Under the pieces are notes generated by a model that did not search any database, was not told where the DNA came from, and saw nothing but the letters and a program-made list of their open reading frames with translations. The translations under genes and the position numbers were made by a program. From assembly GCA_001512985.1 (NCBI GenBank), contig LFRX01000005.1:14998-31042 (forward strand): a stretch of 16,045 nt of DNA. The letters are read 5' to 3'. Positions 5,955 to 13,258 of the stretch are shown here, piece by piece. The DNA comes from Acholeplasmatales bacterium DTU056. GTDB lineage: Bacteria; Bacillota_I; Bacilli_A; ML615J-28; CAG-698. Each line of letters begins with the position of its first letter. The first letter of the stretch is position 1.

Positions 5955-7229
5955 TTAAATAAACCCGCGATATTGTTTTTCTTGTGTTTCAGTTTTTAAT
6001 TGTTTTGCTGTTTCAACTGCCACCCCAACAACGATAATTAAACTTGTTCCACCAATTTGAACAGCTGATGATAAGTTAAATACTCTTTGTAAAATAATTG
6101 GAAGCGCAGCTAAAACTGATAAGTAAGTTGCCCCAACCATAGTGATTTTAAATAATACTCTTGAAAGATATGATGCTGTATCAGCTCCCGGTCTGATACC
6201 TGGAATATATGCATTTTGATTTTGTAAGTTCTCACTAATTTTATCAGGATTCATTTGTAAGAATGAATAGAAGAATGAGAATACAAAAATCAATAAGATA
6301 TAAATTACAAATCCAATTGGTTGAGTGTAATTAAAAATTGTATTTAAAGTATTTGAAATTGAAGCATTTGGGAAAAAGTTGATAATTGTAATTGGTAAAC
6401 TCATAAGTGTACTTGCAAAGATAACTGGAATAACTGAAGCTGAATTTAATTTAATTGGAATATTAGATTCAGTTTTTCCTCTAAGTGCTGCGGCAGCAGG
6501 ACGGTTAGCATATTGGATTGGAATTTTTCGTTGCGCAGCTTCCATGAAAGTTACACCGACGATAATTAAAATAAATACAAGTATTACTGCAATAAATGTG
6601 AACACACCGCCAACAGTGACTGGTCCACCAGATTTAAAGAATTGTAAATATAAATTGTAAAACATTTGTGGGAATGAAGCAAGAATACCTGCAACGATAA
6701 TCATTGATGTTCCATTACCGATACCTTTAACTGTAATTTGCTCAGCAAGCCACAATGTAAATGCGGTACCAGCAGTTGAAACAATCGCTAAATAGAAATA
6801 AACGAAAGGGCCCAAATCATTTGGAATAAAGATGGCTTTATTGGCCCCTTGGGATAATCCTAATGTCAATGTTAATGATTGAACAAAAGCTAAGCCTAAT
6901 GCAACATAGCGTGTTAATTGGTTAATTTTTTGACGACCAACTTCGCCTTCTTCAGCCCATTCTTTTAAGACTGGAATAATATCCATTTGTAATAATTGAA
7001 TAAGGATAGATGCAGTAATGTATGGGCTAATACCCAACGATAAAATTGAAAAGTTAGATAATGCTCCGCCAGTAAATACTTCTAAAAAACCAAATGATAA
7101 AGCTTGGCTTTTAATGAACTCACGATCAATAAATGGTAAATGAATTAATACCCCAAATCGATAAACTAGTAAGAATAAGGCCGTAAAGCCAATCATTTTT
7201 AAAACCTTTTTGTTTTTTAGAAAAGACAT
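5955..7229 (-). CDS. secY: Protein translocase channel subunit SecY
   Basis: A 424-residue polytopic membrane protein with about ten hydrophobic segments. It carries the cytoplasmic motif around RQKINQLTRY, the TESNIPIKLNSASVIPVIFAS segment, and PDKISENLQNQNAYIPGIRPG before the C-terminal helices. It forms the lateral-gated pore of the Sec translocon with SecE and SecG, and docks both SecA and the ribosome. The ATG start follows GAGGTGA at 6-nt spacing, inside the end of rplO, with only 1 nt between the genes. Length and order match the spc operon of Bacillota. Confidence 0.98.
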   Translation of the reverse strand: MSFLKNKKVLKMIGFTALFLLVYRFGVLIHLPFIDREFIKSQALSFGFLEVFTGGALSNFSILSLGISPYITASILIQLLQMDIIPVLKEWAEEGEVGRQKINQLTRYVALGLAFVQSLTLTLGLSQGANKAIFIPNDLGPFVYFYLAIVSTAGTAFTLWLAEQITVKGIGNGTSMIIVAGILASFPQMFYNLYLQFFKSGGPVTVGGVFTFIAVILVFILIIVGVTFMEAAQRKIPIQYANRPAAAALRGKTESNIPIKLNSASVIPVIFASTLMSLPITIINFFPNASISNTLNTIFNYTQPIGFVIYILLIFVFSFFYSFLQMNPDKISENLQNQNAYIPGIRPGADTASYLSRVLFKITMVGATYLSVLAALPIILQRVFNLSSAVQIGGTSLIIVVGVAVETAKQLKTETQEKQYRGFI

Positions 7230-7230
7230 T

Positions 7231-7671
7231 CTAAATCACCTCGATTTTTCCACCAGCTTCTAAAATCGCTTTTTCGGCTGATTTAGAAAACTTATGTGCA
7301 ACGACAGTTAATGGTTTAGTTAACTCGCCATTGCCTAGGATTTTAACACCATCATACTCCTTCTTAATAAGACCTTTTTCAATTAATTTTTCAACAGTTA
7401 CACGTTGGTTTTTTCTAAATACGTTTAATGCTCCAACGTTAACAATAGCATATTCTTTTCTAAAGATATTTGTAAATCCACGTTTTGGTAGACGTTTGAA
7501 TAATGGTGTTTGCCCACCTTCAAATTCTGGGCGAACTCCGCCACCACTACGTGCATTTTGTCCTTTATGTCCACGTCCACTAGTTTTTCCTAGACCAGAA
7601 CCGATTCCTCGCCCAACACGTTTTCTACTATGAGTAGCTCCCGGGTTAGGTCTTAATTCATGTAGTTTCAT
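7231..7671 (-). CDS. rplO: Large ribosomal subunit protein L15
   Basis: A 146-residue protein, standard for bacteria. The glycine- and arginine-rich N-terminal half is typical: LRPNPGATHSRKRVGRGIGSG, then GKTSGRGHKGQNARSGGGVRP and FEGGQTPLFKRLPKRGF. The C-terminal globular part ends in AHKFSKSAEKAILEAGGKIEVI. L15 is a late-assembling 50S protein that threads through 23S rRNA. The ATG has AGGAGGTGCCAC directly upstream. The stop is TAG, one base before the secY ATG. Confidence 0.98.
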   Translation of the reverse strand: MKLHELRPNPGATHSRKRVGRGIGSGLGKTSGRGHKGQNARSGGGVRPEFEGGQTPLFKRLPKRGFTNIFRKEYAIVNVGALNVFRKNQRVTVEKLIEKGLIKKEYDGVKILGNGELTKPLTVVAHKFSKSAEKAILEAGGKIEVI

Positions 7672-7686
7672 GTGGCACCTCCTAAA

Positions 7687-7881
7687 TTATCCTTCTTTAA
7701 CTTCAACTAAGTGAGAAACTGATGCGATCATTCCACGAATAGCATCATTATCTGGTTTTATCAATTCTTGGTTAACTTTAGTAAACCCCAATGCAGCTAA
7801 AGTTTTACGTTGTCTTGGACTTAATCCTGCGAAACCACGGACAAGTTTAACAACTAATTGATTTTCTTTTTTTCTTGCCAT
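7687..7881 (-). CDS. rpmD: Large ribosomal subunit protein L30
   Basis: A 64-residue protein, slightly longer than the usual 58-60. The signature LVVKLVRGFAGLSPRQRKTLAALGF and the C-terminal GMIASVSHLVEVKE fit bacterial L30, a compact 50S surface protein. The ATG lies 5 nt after the rpsE stop. The ribosome binding site is weak (only AGG within the last rpsE codons), unlike the strong sites of most genes here. It therefore probably depends on ribosomes finishing rpsE. Confidence 0.96.
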   Translation of the reverse strand: MARKKENQLVVKLVRGFAGLSPRQRKTLAALGFTKVNQELIKPDNDAIRGMIASVSHLVEVKEG

Positions 7882-7886
7882 GATTA

Positions 7887-8405
7887 TTAACCTAAAATTT
7901 CCTCAACTGTTTTTCCACGAAGTTTTGCAACTTCTTCAGCAGTCCGTAAGTTTAGCAGACCATCAATTGTTGCTCGAACAACGTTAATTGGGGTATTAGA
8001 ACCAAGAGATTTAGATAAAATATTTTCAATTCCAGCTAACTCAACAACCGCACGTACTGGTCCACCAGCAACTACTCCAGTACCAGCTGGAGCTGGTTTT
8101 AAGAATACTTTTCCACTTCCAAATTCACCAGTTACTGCATGTGGAATTGTTGTATTAACAATTGGAACAGTAATTAAATTTTTCTTTGCTTTTTCGACTG
8201 CTTTTTTAATCGCATCAGGAATTTCTACCGCTTTACCTGTTCCGAATCCTACTCGACCTTTGCGATCACCAACGACAACAACCACATTAAAACGATAACG
8301 ACGTCCACCTTTAACTACTTTAGTAATGTGGTTAATGCTTACGATGCGTTCTTCAAAGGTTCTCTCTAATTGTTCTTGTCTTCTTTTCTTTCTATCTTGA
8401 CGCAT
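7887..8405 (-). CDS. rpsE: Small ribosomal subunit protein S5
   Basis: A 172-residue protein. After a basic lead of about 15 residues comes the double-stranded-RNA-binding domain (ERIVSINHITKVVKGGRRYRFNVVVVVGDRKGRVGFGTGKA). The C-terminal domain follows, with KPAPAGTGVVAGGPVRAVVELAGI and NPINVVRA-like TPINVVRATIDGL. S5 helps shape the mRNA entry site and decoding accuracy in the 30S subunit. The GGRR loop region corresponds to where spectinomycin resistance changes occur in other bacteria; nothing unusual is seen there. The ATG is preceded by AAGGAGG at 7-nt spacing. Confidence 0.97.
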   Translation of the reverse strand: MRQDRKKRRQEQLERTFEERIVSINHITKVVKGGRRYRFNVVVVVGDRKGRVGFGTGKAVEIPDAIKKAVEKAKKNLITVPIVNTTIPHAVTGEFGSGKVFLKPAPAGTGVVAGGPVRAVVELAGIENILSKSLGSNTPINVVRATIDGLLNLRTAEEVAKLRGKTVEEILG

Positions 8406-8421
8406 TAACTTAACCTCCTTA

Positions 8422-8793
8422 TTAGAACTTCAAGCCCGCTTCTCGAGCCGCTTCAGCTAATGCTTTCACGCGACCATGATATAAGAATCCACCTCTGTCA
8501 AACACAACGGTATCAATATTCATGGCCAATGCTCTTTTGGCAATTAATGTTCCAACAGCTTTCGCTGCTTCAATATTTGAACCATTTTTTAGATTTAACT
8601 CTTTAAATTCTTTATCTAAACTTGATGCACTTGCTAAAGTGACACCTCGAGTATCATCAATTAATTGAGCATAAATATGAGCATTCGAACGGAACACATT
8701 TAAACGTGGAACACTTGCAGTGCCTTTAATTTTTTTACGAATACGTAACTGACGTTTTCTACGCGTTTCTTTACGCGACTTTTTGATAATCAC
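8422..8793 (-). CDS. rplR: Large ribosomal subunit protein L18
   Basis: A 123-residue protein of expected length. The blocks RLNVFRSNAHIYAQLIDDTRGVTLASASSLD and VVFDRGGFLYHGRVKALAEAAREAGLKF are near-diagnostic. L18 binds 5S rRNA in the central protuberance together with L5. The start is GTG at 8791-8793: no ATG occurs upstream in frame, AAAGGAG lies upstream, and the resulting MIIKKSRK aligns in register with the usual start of Bacillus L18. It lies between rplF and rpsE. Confidence 0.97.
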   Translation of the reverse strand: MIIKKSRKETRRKRQLRIRKKIKGTASVPRLNVFRSNAHIYAQLIDDTRGVTLASASSLDKEFKELNLKNGSNIEAAKAVGTLIAKRALAMNIDTVVFDRGGFLYHGRVKALAEAAREAGLKF

Positions 8794-8810
8794 TACTCTG
8801 ATGCTCCTTT

Positions 8811-9350
8811 CTAATTAGCTTTTTTTCCTTCTTTACGACGAACAACTTCGCCACGATAGCGAATACCTTTACCTTTATATGGTTCAGGTTTTTTCACTTC
8901 GCGGATATCCGCCGCAAATTGCCCTACTAATTGTTTATCAATTCCAGAAATAGTAATTTCGTTTGGAGTAGGAACACTTACATTAATACCTTCAGGAATT
9001 GCAAATTTTACTAAATGTGAAAAACCAACGTTTAGAACTAAAACATTCCCTTCAAGAGTGGCACGATAACCTACTCCATGAATTTCTAATGTTTTGCTAA
9101 AGCCGGTATTTACACCAACGATCATATTATTTAGTAGAGCGCGTGTAGTTCCATGAATTGATCTATGTCTAATTGAATCGCTTGGTCGAACTACTTTTAC
9201 AGTTGAACCTTCAACTAAAATTTTAATATCTTTATCGAATGTATTAGTAAGTTGACCTTTTGGTCCTGTAACTGTAACTTTATTATTTTCATCAACTGTA
9301 ACCGTAACACCTTCTGGTAAATTGATTACTTTATTTCCAATCCGAGACAT
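8811..9350 (-). CDS. rplF: Large ribosomal subunit protein L6
   Basis: A 179-residue protein made of two repeated L6 domains, with the C-terminal signature KKPEPYKGKGIRYRGEVVRRKEGKK. L6 lies near the factor-binding centre of the 50S subunit. The frame stays open for 16 codons upstream, into rpsH. However, ATG at 9348-9350 has AGGAGG at 7-nt spacing and gives the family start MSRIGNKVI, so the shorter reading is right. The gap to rpsH is then 14 nt. Confidence 0.97.
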   Translation of the reverse strand: MSRIGNKVINLPEGVTVTVDENNKVTVTGPKGQLTNTFDKDIKILVEGSTVKVVRPSDSIRHRSIHGTTRALLNNMIVGVNTGFSKTLEIHGVGYRATLEGNVLVLNVGFSHLVKFAIPEGINVSVPTPNEITISGIDKQLVGQFAADIREVKKPEPYKGKGIRYRGEVVRRKEGKKAN

Positions 9351-9364
9351 TATGTTACCTCCTC

Positions 9365-9763
9365 TTACCAAACGTAAGCTAGGACTTCTCCGCCACAATT
9401 TAACTTGCGAGCTTCACGGTCAGTCATAACTCCGTTAGATGTTGAAATAATTGCAATACCTAAACCATTAAGAACTTTTGGTAATTCATTTGCTTTGGCA
9501 TAAACACGAAGACCAGGTTTTGAAATACGTTGTAGGCCTCTAATTACTCGCTCTTTGTTTTCGGTGTATTTTAAGGCAACGCGTAAGATACCTTGTTTAT
9601 TATCTTCGATGTATTCAACATCTCTGATATATCCTTCTTCTTTCATTACACGTAAAATTTCATATTTGATTTTTGATGCTGGAACCTCAACATATTCATG
9701 CTTAACTTGATTAGCATTTCTTATGCGAGTTAGTAAATCAGCAATTGGATCAGTCATTACCAT
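9365..9763 (-). CDS. rpsH: Small ribosomal subunit protein S8
   Basis: A 132-residue protein beginning MVMTDPIADLLTRIRNANQVKH and ending GGEVLAYVW, both classical for S8. The rRNA-binding C-terminal motif GLGIAIISTSNGVMTDREAR is intact. S8 is a primary 16S rRNA binder, and in E. coli it represses the spc operon through a site near rplE; no comparable site was identifiable here by eye. The frame continues upstream to a TTG, but ATG at 9761-9763 has AAGGAGG 7 nt away and is the correct start. Confidence 0.97.
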   Translation of the reverse strand: MVMTDPIADLLTRIRNANQVKHEYVEVPASKIKYEILRVMKEEGYIRDVEYIEDNKQGILRVALKYTENKERVIRGLQRISKPGLRVYAKANELPKVLNGLGIAIISTSNGVMTDREARKLNCGGEVLAYVW

Positions 9764-9788
9764 AATATGGCCTCCTTCCAACTAATAA

Positions 9789-9974
9789 TTACCAACTTGC
9801 TTTAGTAACGCCTGGGATTTGTCCCTTATGCGCTAATTCTCTAAAACAAATACGGCATAGTTTAAATTTGCGATATACAGCGTGTGGTCTTCCACATCTT
9901 TCGCAACGTGTATATTGTCTAACTTGAAATTTCGGTTTACGTTTGCTTTTAGCAATTAATGATTTTTTTGCCAT
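9789..9974 (-). CDS. rpsN: Small ribosomal subunit protein S14, type Z (zinc-binding)
   Basis: A 61-residue protein, the short form of S14. The zinc ligands are C24-x2-C27 and C40-x2-C43 (CERCGRPHAVYRKFKLCRIC), followed by FRELAHKGQIPGVTKASW. It lies in the 30S head near S3 and S10. The short zinc-binding form in this spot, between rplE and rpsH, is typical of Bacillota. The ATG is preceded by AAAGGAGG at 7-nt spacing. Confidence 0.98.
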   Translation of the reverse strand: MAKKSLIAKSKRKPKFQVRQYTRCERCGRPHAVYRKFKLCRICFRELAHKGQIPGVTKASW

Positions 9975-9989
9975 CGTTTGCCTCCTTTG

Positions 9990-10529
9990 TTACTTTCTAA
10001 AAGGCATGCCCAATTCAGTTAGTAAGGCAAGTCCTTCTTCATCAGTCTTGGCTGTTGTCACAATGACAATATCCATACCTCTAATTTTTAAAACTTTATC
10101 ATAATTTACTTCAGGGAAAATTAATTGTTCTTTAATACCAATTGTATAATTTCCACGTCCATCAAATGCGTCTTTACTTAAACCTCTAAAGTCACGAAGA
10201 CGAGGAATCGCAATTGTAACTAATTTATCATAAAATTCATACATTCTTTCACCACGTAATGTTGCCTTACAACCGATAGCAGCACCAGCACGTAGTTTAA
10301 ATCCAGCAATGGATTTTTTTGCGCGTGTAATAACTGGTTTTTGTCCGACAATTTGAGTAAGTTCCTCAACTGCTGCATCTAGCAATTTAGGATTATGTAT
10401 TGCATCGCCAACACCCATGTTAACAACGATTTTTTCAATTTTTGGAACTTGCATTATTGAAGTGTACCCAAATTTTTTCATAAGTGCTGGACGGACATTT
10501 TCAAGGTAGTGCTTTTGTACACGATTCAT
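9990..10529 (-). CDS. rplE: Large ribosomal subunit protein L5
   Basis: A 179-residue protein of exact family length. It has KIEKIVVNMGVGDA (31-44), QKPVITRAKKSIAGFKLRAG, LRDFRGL and the closing GLALLTELGMPF. L5 binds 5S rRNA with L18 and touches P-site tRNA and the S13 bridge. The ATG follows AAAGGAGG at 8-nt spacing. It sits between rplX and rpsN, the usual order. Confidence 0.98.
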   Translation of the reverse strand: MNRVQKHYLENVRPALMKKFGYTSIMQVPKIEKIVVNMGVGDAIHNPKLLDAAVEELTQIVGQKPVITRAKKSIAGFKLRAGAAIGCKATLRGERMYEFYDKLVTIAIPRLRDFRGLSKDAFDGRGNYTIGIKEQLIFPEVNYDKVLKIRGMDIVIVTTAKTDEEGLALLTELGMPFRK

Positions 10530-10552
10530 TATGTCATCCTCCTTTCGAACGA

Positions 10553-10864
10553 TTACTTATCTAGTACAGTACCAGATTTTTTTGCATAGCGAACTTTCTT
10601 CCCATCAACAATTTTCTTACCAACACGAGTTGGTTGATTTGTTTTAGGATCAAGTACTTGAACGTTCGATGCATGAATCGGTGCTTCTTTTTTGATAATT
10701 CCACCATCTGGATATGCTTGAGATGGTCTCATATGGCGTGAAACGATATTTACGCCTTCTACAACAACACGATTTTCTTTACGTAAAACTTGTAATACTT
10801 TTCCGACTTTTCCTTTATAATCACCAGCAATAACAATTACTGTATCGCCTTTTTTAACGTGCAT
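10553..10864 (-). CDS. rplX: Large ribosomal subunit protein L24
   Basis: A 103-residue protein starting with a KOW motif (HVKKGDTVIVIAGDYKGKVGKV, residues 2-23), then VVVEGVNIVSRHMRPSQ and PIHASNVQVLDP. L24 is one of the proteins that start 50S assembly and lies at the exit tunnel opening. The ATG has GGAGG 8 nt upstream. Length and order are normal. Confidence 0.98.
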   Translation of the reverse strand: MHVKKGDTVIVIAGDYKGKVGKVLQVLRKENRVVVEGVNIVSRHMRPSQAYPDGGIIKKEAPIHASNVQVLDPKTNQPTRVGKKIVDGKKVRYAKKSGTVLDK

Positions 10865-10880
10865 AATCTAACCTCCACTC

Positions 10881-11249
10881 TTATAGAACTTCTGGGGCTA
10901 AAGAAACGATTCTCATAAAGTCTTTATCCCGTAATTCGCGAGCAACTGGTCCAAAAATACGAGTTCCGCGAGGTGATTTATCATCTCGAATAAGTACTGC
11001 AGCATTATCATCAAATTTTATATAACTACCATCACTACGGCGTAATCCTCTTTTTGTTCTAACGATAACTGCTTTTACAATATCTCCTTTTTTAACTGTT
11101 CCACCAGGAGTTGCACTTTTAACTGTTGCGATAATAATATCACCGATATTTCCATAACGGCGTTTTGAACCGCCTAAAACACGAATTGTTAAGATTTCTT
11201 TAGCACCTGAGTTATCGGCTACTTTTAATCTTGATTCTTGTTGTATCAT
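10881..11249 (-). CDS. rplN: Large ribosomal subunit protein L14
   Basis: A 122-residue protein, the nearly invariant bacterial length. The start MIQQESRLKVADNSGAKEI and the block KGDIVKAVIVRTKRGLRRSDGSYIKFDDNAAVLI are diagnostic. L14 forms intersubunit bridges and is the docking site of the silencing factor RsfS. The ATG has AAAGGAGG 7 nt upstream. It is the first gene of the classical spc operon, but the 19-nt gap to rpsQ has no room for a terminator and promoter, so S10 and spc genes appear joined. Confidence 0.98.
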   Translation of the reverse strand: MIQQESRLKVADNSGAKEILTIRVLGGSKRRYGNIGDIIIATVKSATPGGTVKKGDIVKAVIVRTKRGLRRSDGSYIKFDDNAAVLIRDDKSPRGTRIFGPVARELRDKDFMRIVSLAPEVL

Positions 11250-11268
11250 TTAGATTCCTCCTTTGGAA

Positions 11269-11535
11269 TTACACTATAACTGCTCTTTCGATAATTTCAA
11301 CTAAGCGGAAGCGTTTTGTACGAGATAATGGTCTTGTTTCCATAATTTTAACAATATCTCCAACTTTAGCTTCATTATGTTCGTCATGAGCAGTAAACTT
11401 TTTAGAAGTCTCAATACGTTTTCCGTAAATTGGATGTTTACGTGTAAATGTTACTAAAACTTTAATAGTTTTATCATTTTTATCTGAAACAACTGTTCCA
11501 ACAAACGTTTTTCTAGTATTTCTAGTTTGTTTCAT
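11269..11535 (-). CDS. rpsQ: Small ribosomal subunit protein S17
   Basis: An 88-residue OB-fold protein. It contains RKTFVGTVVSDKNDKTIKVLV, HPIYGKRIETSKKFTAHDE and the signature TRPLSRTKRFRLVEIIE near the C-terminus. It binds 16S rRNA early in 30S assembly. The ATG is preceded by AGGAGG at 8-nt spacing, lying in the short gap after the TGA stop of rpmC. Confidence 0.98.
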   Translation of the reverse strand: MKQTRNTRKTFVGTVVSDKNDKTIKVLVTFTRKHPIYGKRIETSKKFTAHDEHNEAKVGDIVKIMETRPLSRTKRFRLVEIIERAVIV

Positions 11536-11555
11536 TACCTTTTCCTCCTATACCA

Positions 11556-11813
11556 TCATTGCTTAAGAGCATTCGCACGTTCAGTTAGAATAGTTTTCAT
11601 ACGCGCAATTTGCTTTTTGGTTTTGCTGATTTGCGCTGTATTTTCTAATTTTCCAACTGCGGCTTGGAATCTTAAATTAAATAATTCTTTCTTAAGCTCA
11701 GCAATACTATTCTCAATGGTGGTAACATCCATTTTTCTGATTTTATCAGCTTCTGATTCTTTTTTACGAACAGGAGCTTGTTCAACTTGATTTTTATCTT
11801 TTTTTCTAGCCAT
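11556..11813 (-). CDS. rpmC: Large ribosomal subunit protein L29 with an N-terminal extension
   Basis: An 85-residue protein. Residues about 24-85 are a normal L29 coiled hairpin (LKKELFNLRFQAAVGKLENTAQI, then IARMKTILTER). About 19-23 charged residues precede it (MARKKDKNQVEQAPVRKKES), which ordinary L29 proteins of 62-70 residues lack. L29 sits at the tunnel exit near the binding site of trigger factor and SRP. I chose ATG at 11811-11813: GGTGA lies 5 nt upstream, and it overlaps the rplP stop by 8 nt. GTG codons further upstream lie in or before that site. A start at M28 would lose the extension but has no good binding site. This gene has the only TGA stop seen here. Confidence 0.93.
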   Translation of the reverse strand: MARKKDKNQVEQAPVRKKESEADKIRKMDVTTIENSIAELKKELFNLRFQAAVGKLENTAQISKTKKQIARMKTILTERANALKQ

Positions 11814-12231
11814 TGATTTCACCACTTTCTTTTACAACTATTTTAGTTGTAACTGGTAATTTATGTGATGCTAAGCGTAATGCTTCGCGTGCAGTTTGTT
11901 CATCAACACCGCTAATTTCGAACATAATTGTGCCGCGTTTTACGACAGCTACAAATCCTTCAGGTGAACCTTTTCCTCCACCCATTCGGACTTCAAGAGG
12001 TTTTTTAGTATAACCCATATGTGGGAATATTCTAATCCACAATTTACCGCTACGTTTCATAAAACGAGAAATAGCAACACGGGCGGCTTCAATTTGTTGG
12101 GAAGTAATCCATGCCCCACTAGTTGCTTGTAAACCATATTCTCCAAAGTTTAAAGTTTTAGCACCTTTGGCTTTTCCTTCATAACTTATGCGGTGAGGAC
12201 GGCGGAATTTTGTTCTTTTAGGCATTAACAT
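11806..12231 (-). CDS. rplP: Large ribosomal subunit protein L16
   Basis: A 141-residue protein with the start MLMPKRTKFRRPHR, the block WITSQQIEAARVAISRFMKR, the loop around EVRMGGGKGSPEG (80-92) near the peptidyl transferase centre, and EISGVDEQTAREALRLASHKLP. It helps position tRNA in the A site. Two in-frame ATGs, at 12231 and 12225, are possible. The first matches the Bacillus MLLPKR start and has AAGGAGG upstream, inside the last codons of rpsC. The gene end overlaps rpmC by 8 nt. Confidence 0.97.
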   Translation of the reverse strand: MLMPKRTKFRRPHRISYEGKAKGAKTLNFGEYGLQATSGAWITSQQIEAARVAISRFMKRSGKLWIRIFPHMGYTKKPLEVRMGGGKGSPEGFVAVVKRGTIMFEISGVDEQTAREALRLASHKLPVTTKIVVKESGEING

Positions 12232-12233
12232 GA

Positions 12234-12890
12234 TTACTTAGCCTCCTTTTGCGTGTTCTTAGACGGTAAAACTTCTCCTTTACAAATCCATACTTTAATT
12301 CCTAATTTTCCATAGGTAGTTAAGGCTTCAGCTGTCGCATAGTCGATATCCGCACGTAATGTATGTAATGGAACAGTCCCTTCACTGTAACCTTCGCTAC
12401 GAGCCATCTCTGCGCCACCTAAACGACCGGAGACAAGAGTTTTAATACCTTTTGCGCCAGCTTTCATTGCACGTTGAATCGCCATTTTTTGTACTCTTCT
12501 AAATGAAGCACGATTCTCTAATTGTTCAGCAATGTTTCTTGCCACTAAGGCTGCATCTAAGTCTGGATTTTTAATTTCAACAACATTTAAAAATACTGTT
12601 TTACCGGTTTCTTTTTCTAATAAACTAATAATTTCACTTTTTGTAGTACCTTCACGACCAATAACTACTCCAGGTTTTGCGGAATGGATAGTTATCATGA
12701 TACGAGTTTTAGTTCTTTCAATTTCAATTTTAGAAACGTAAGCTTTTTTATAAAACTCTTGTATCATTTGACGGATTTTTAAGTCTTCGTGAAGTAGTGC
12801 AGGTACTTCATTTTTATTTGCATACCATTTTGATTCCCAATCACGAATAATTCCTATACGCAATCCGATTGGACTAACCTTTTGTCCCAT
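12234..12890 (-). CDS. rpsC: Small ribosomal subunit protein S3
   Basis: A 218-residue protein. It starts MGQKVSPIGLRIGIIRDWESKWYA. The KH domain carries its GxxG loop as GREG (78-81), and the C-terminal domain has GLGGAEMARSEGYSEGTVPLHTLRADIDY-type sequence (GRLGGAEMARSE, VPLHTLRADIDY). S3 lines the mRNA entry tunnel and takes part in mRNA unwinding. The ATG has AAAGGAGG 7 nt upstream. The last codons of the gene carry the ribosome binding site of rplP. Confidence 0.98.
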   Translation of the reverse strand: MGQKVSPIGLRIGIIRDWESKWYANKNEVPALLHEDLKIRQMIQEFYKKAYVSKIEIERTKTRIMITIHSAKPGVVIGREGTTKSEIISLLEKETGKTVFLNVVEIKNPDLDAALVARNIAEQLENRASFRRVQKMAIQRAMKAGAKGIKTLVSGRLGGAEMARSEGYSEGTVPLHTLRADIDYATAEALTTYGKLGIKVWICKGEVLPSKNTQKEAK

Positions 12891-12906
12891 TTAGATCCTC
12901 CTTTAA

Positions 12907-13242
12907 TTAATTTCTTTCTGCTAGAACAATCGTAATATGACTTGTTCTTTTTAGAATTTGCGCTGCTCTTCCTTTAGCACGCGGACGATATCTTTTTAAC
13001 GTTGGACCTTCATTAACATAGGCTTGTTTAATATATAAATTTTTAACATTCATTTCATAATTGTGTTCAGCATTTGCCATTGCTGATTTAATAACTTTTT
13101 CAACTACTACGCTTGCGGCTTTAGGTGTAAAGCGTAAGATTGAAATTGCTTCATTAACATCTTTACCGCGAACTAAATCAACAACTAATCGAACCTTACG
13201 AGGAGCAATGCGAACAGTTTTAGCAATTGCTTTAGCTTCCAT
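12907..13242 (-). CDS. rplV: Large ribosomal subunit protein L22
   Basis: A 111-residue protein, normal for the family. It has VRIAPRKVRLVVDLVRGKDV, NAEHNYEMN and the extended beta hairpin GPTLKRYRPRAKGRA (79-93) that lines the exit tunnel, the region where macrolide-resistance changes are known in other species. No insertion or deletion is visible there. The ATG follows GAGGAGGGATTAAA-type sequence, with GGAGG about 8 nt upstream. It lies between rpsS and rpsC as expected. Confidence 0.98.
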   Translation of the reverse strand: MEAKAIAKTVRIAPRKVRLVVDLVRGKDVNEAISILRFTPKAASVVVEKVIKSAMANAEHNYEMNVKNLYIKQAYVNEGPTLKRYRPRAKGRAAQILKRTSHITIVLAERN

Positions 13243-13258
13243 TTTAATCCCTCCTCAA

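Noticed and set aside
7331..7633. Open frame on the plus strand opposite rplO, rich in proline and arginine
   Set aside because: Mirror of the glycine/arginine-rich L15 codons; no independent evidence.
9365..10529. Possible S8-type translational repressor site around rplE/rpsH
   Set aside because: I could not recognise a 16S helix-21 mimic by eye. A covariance-model search would be decisive.
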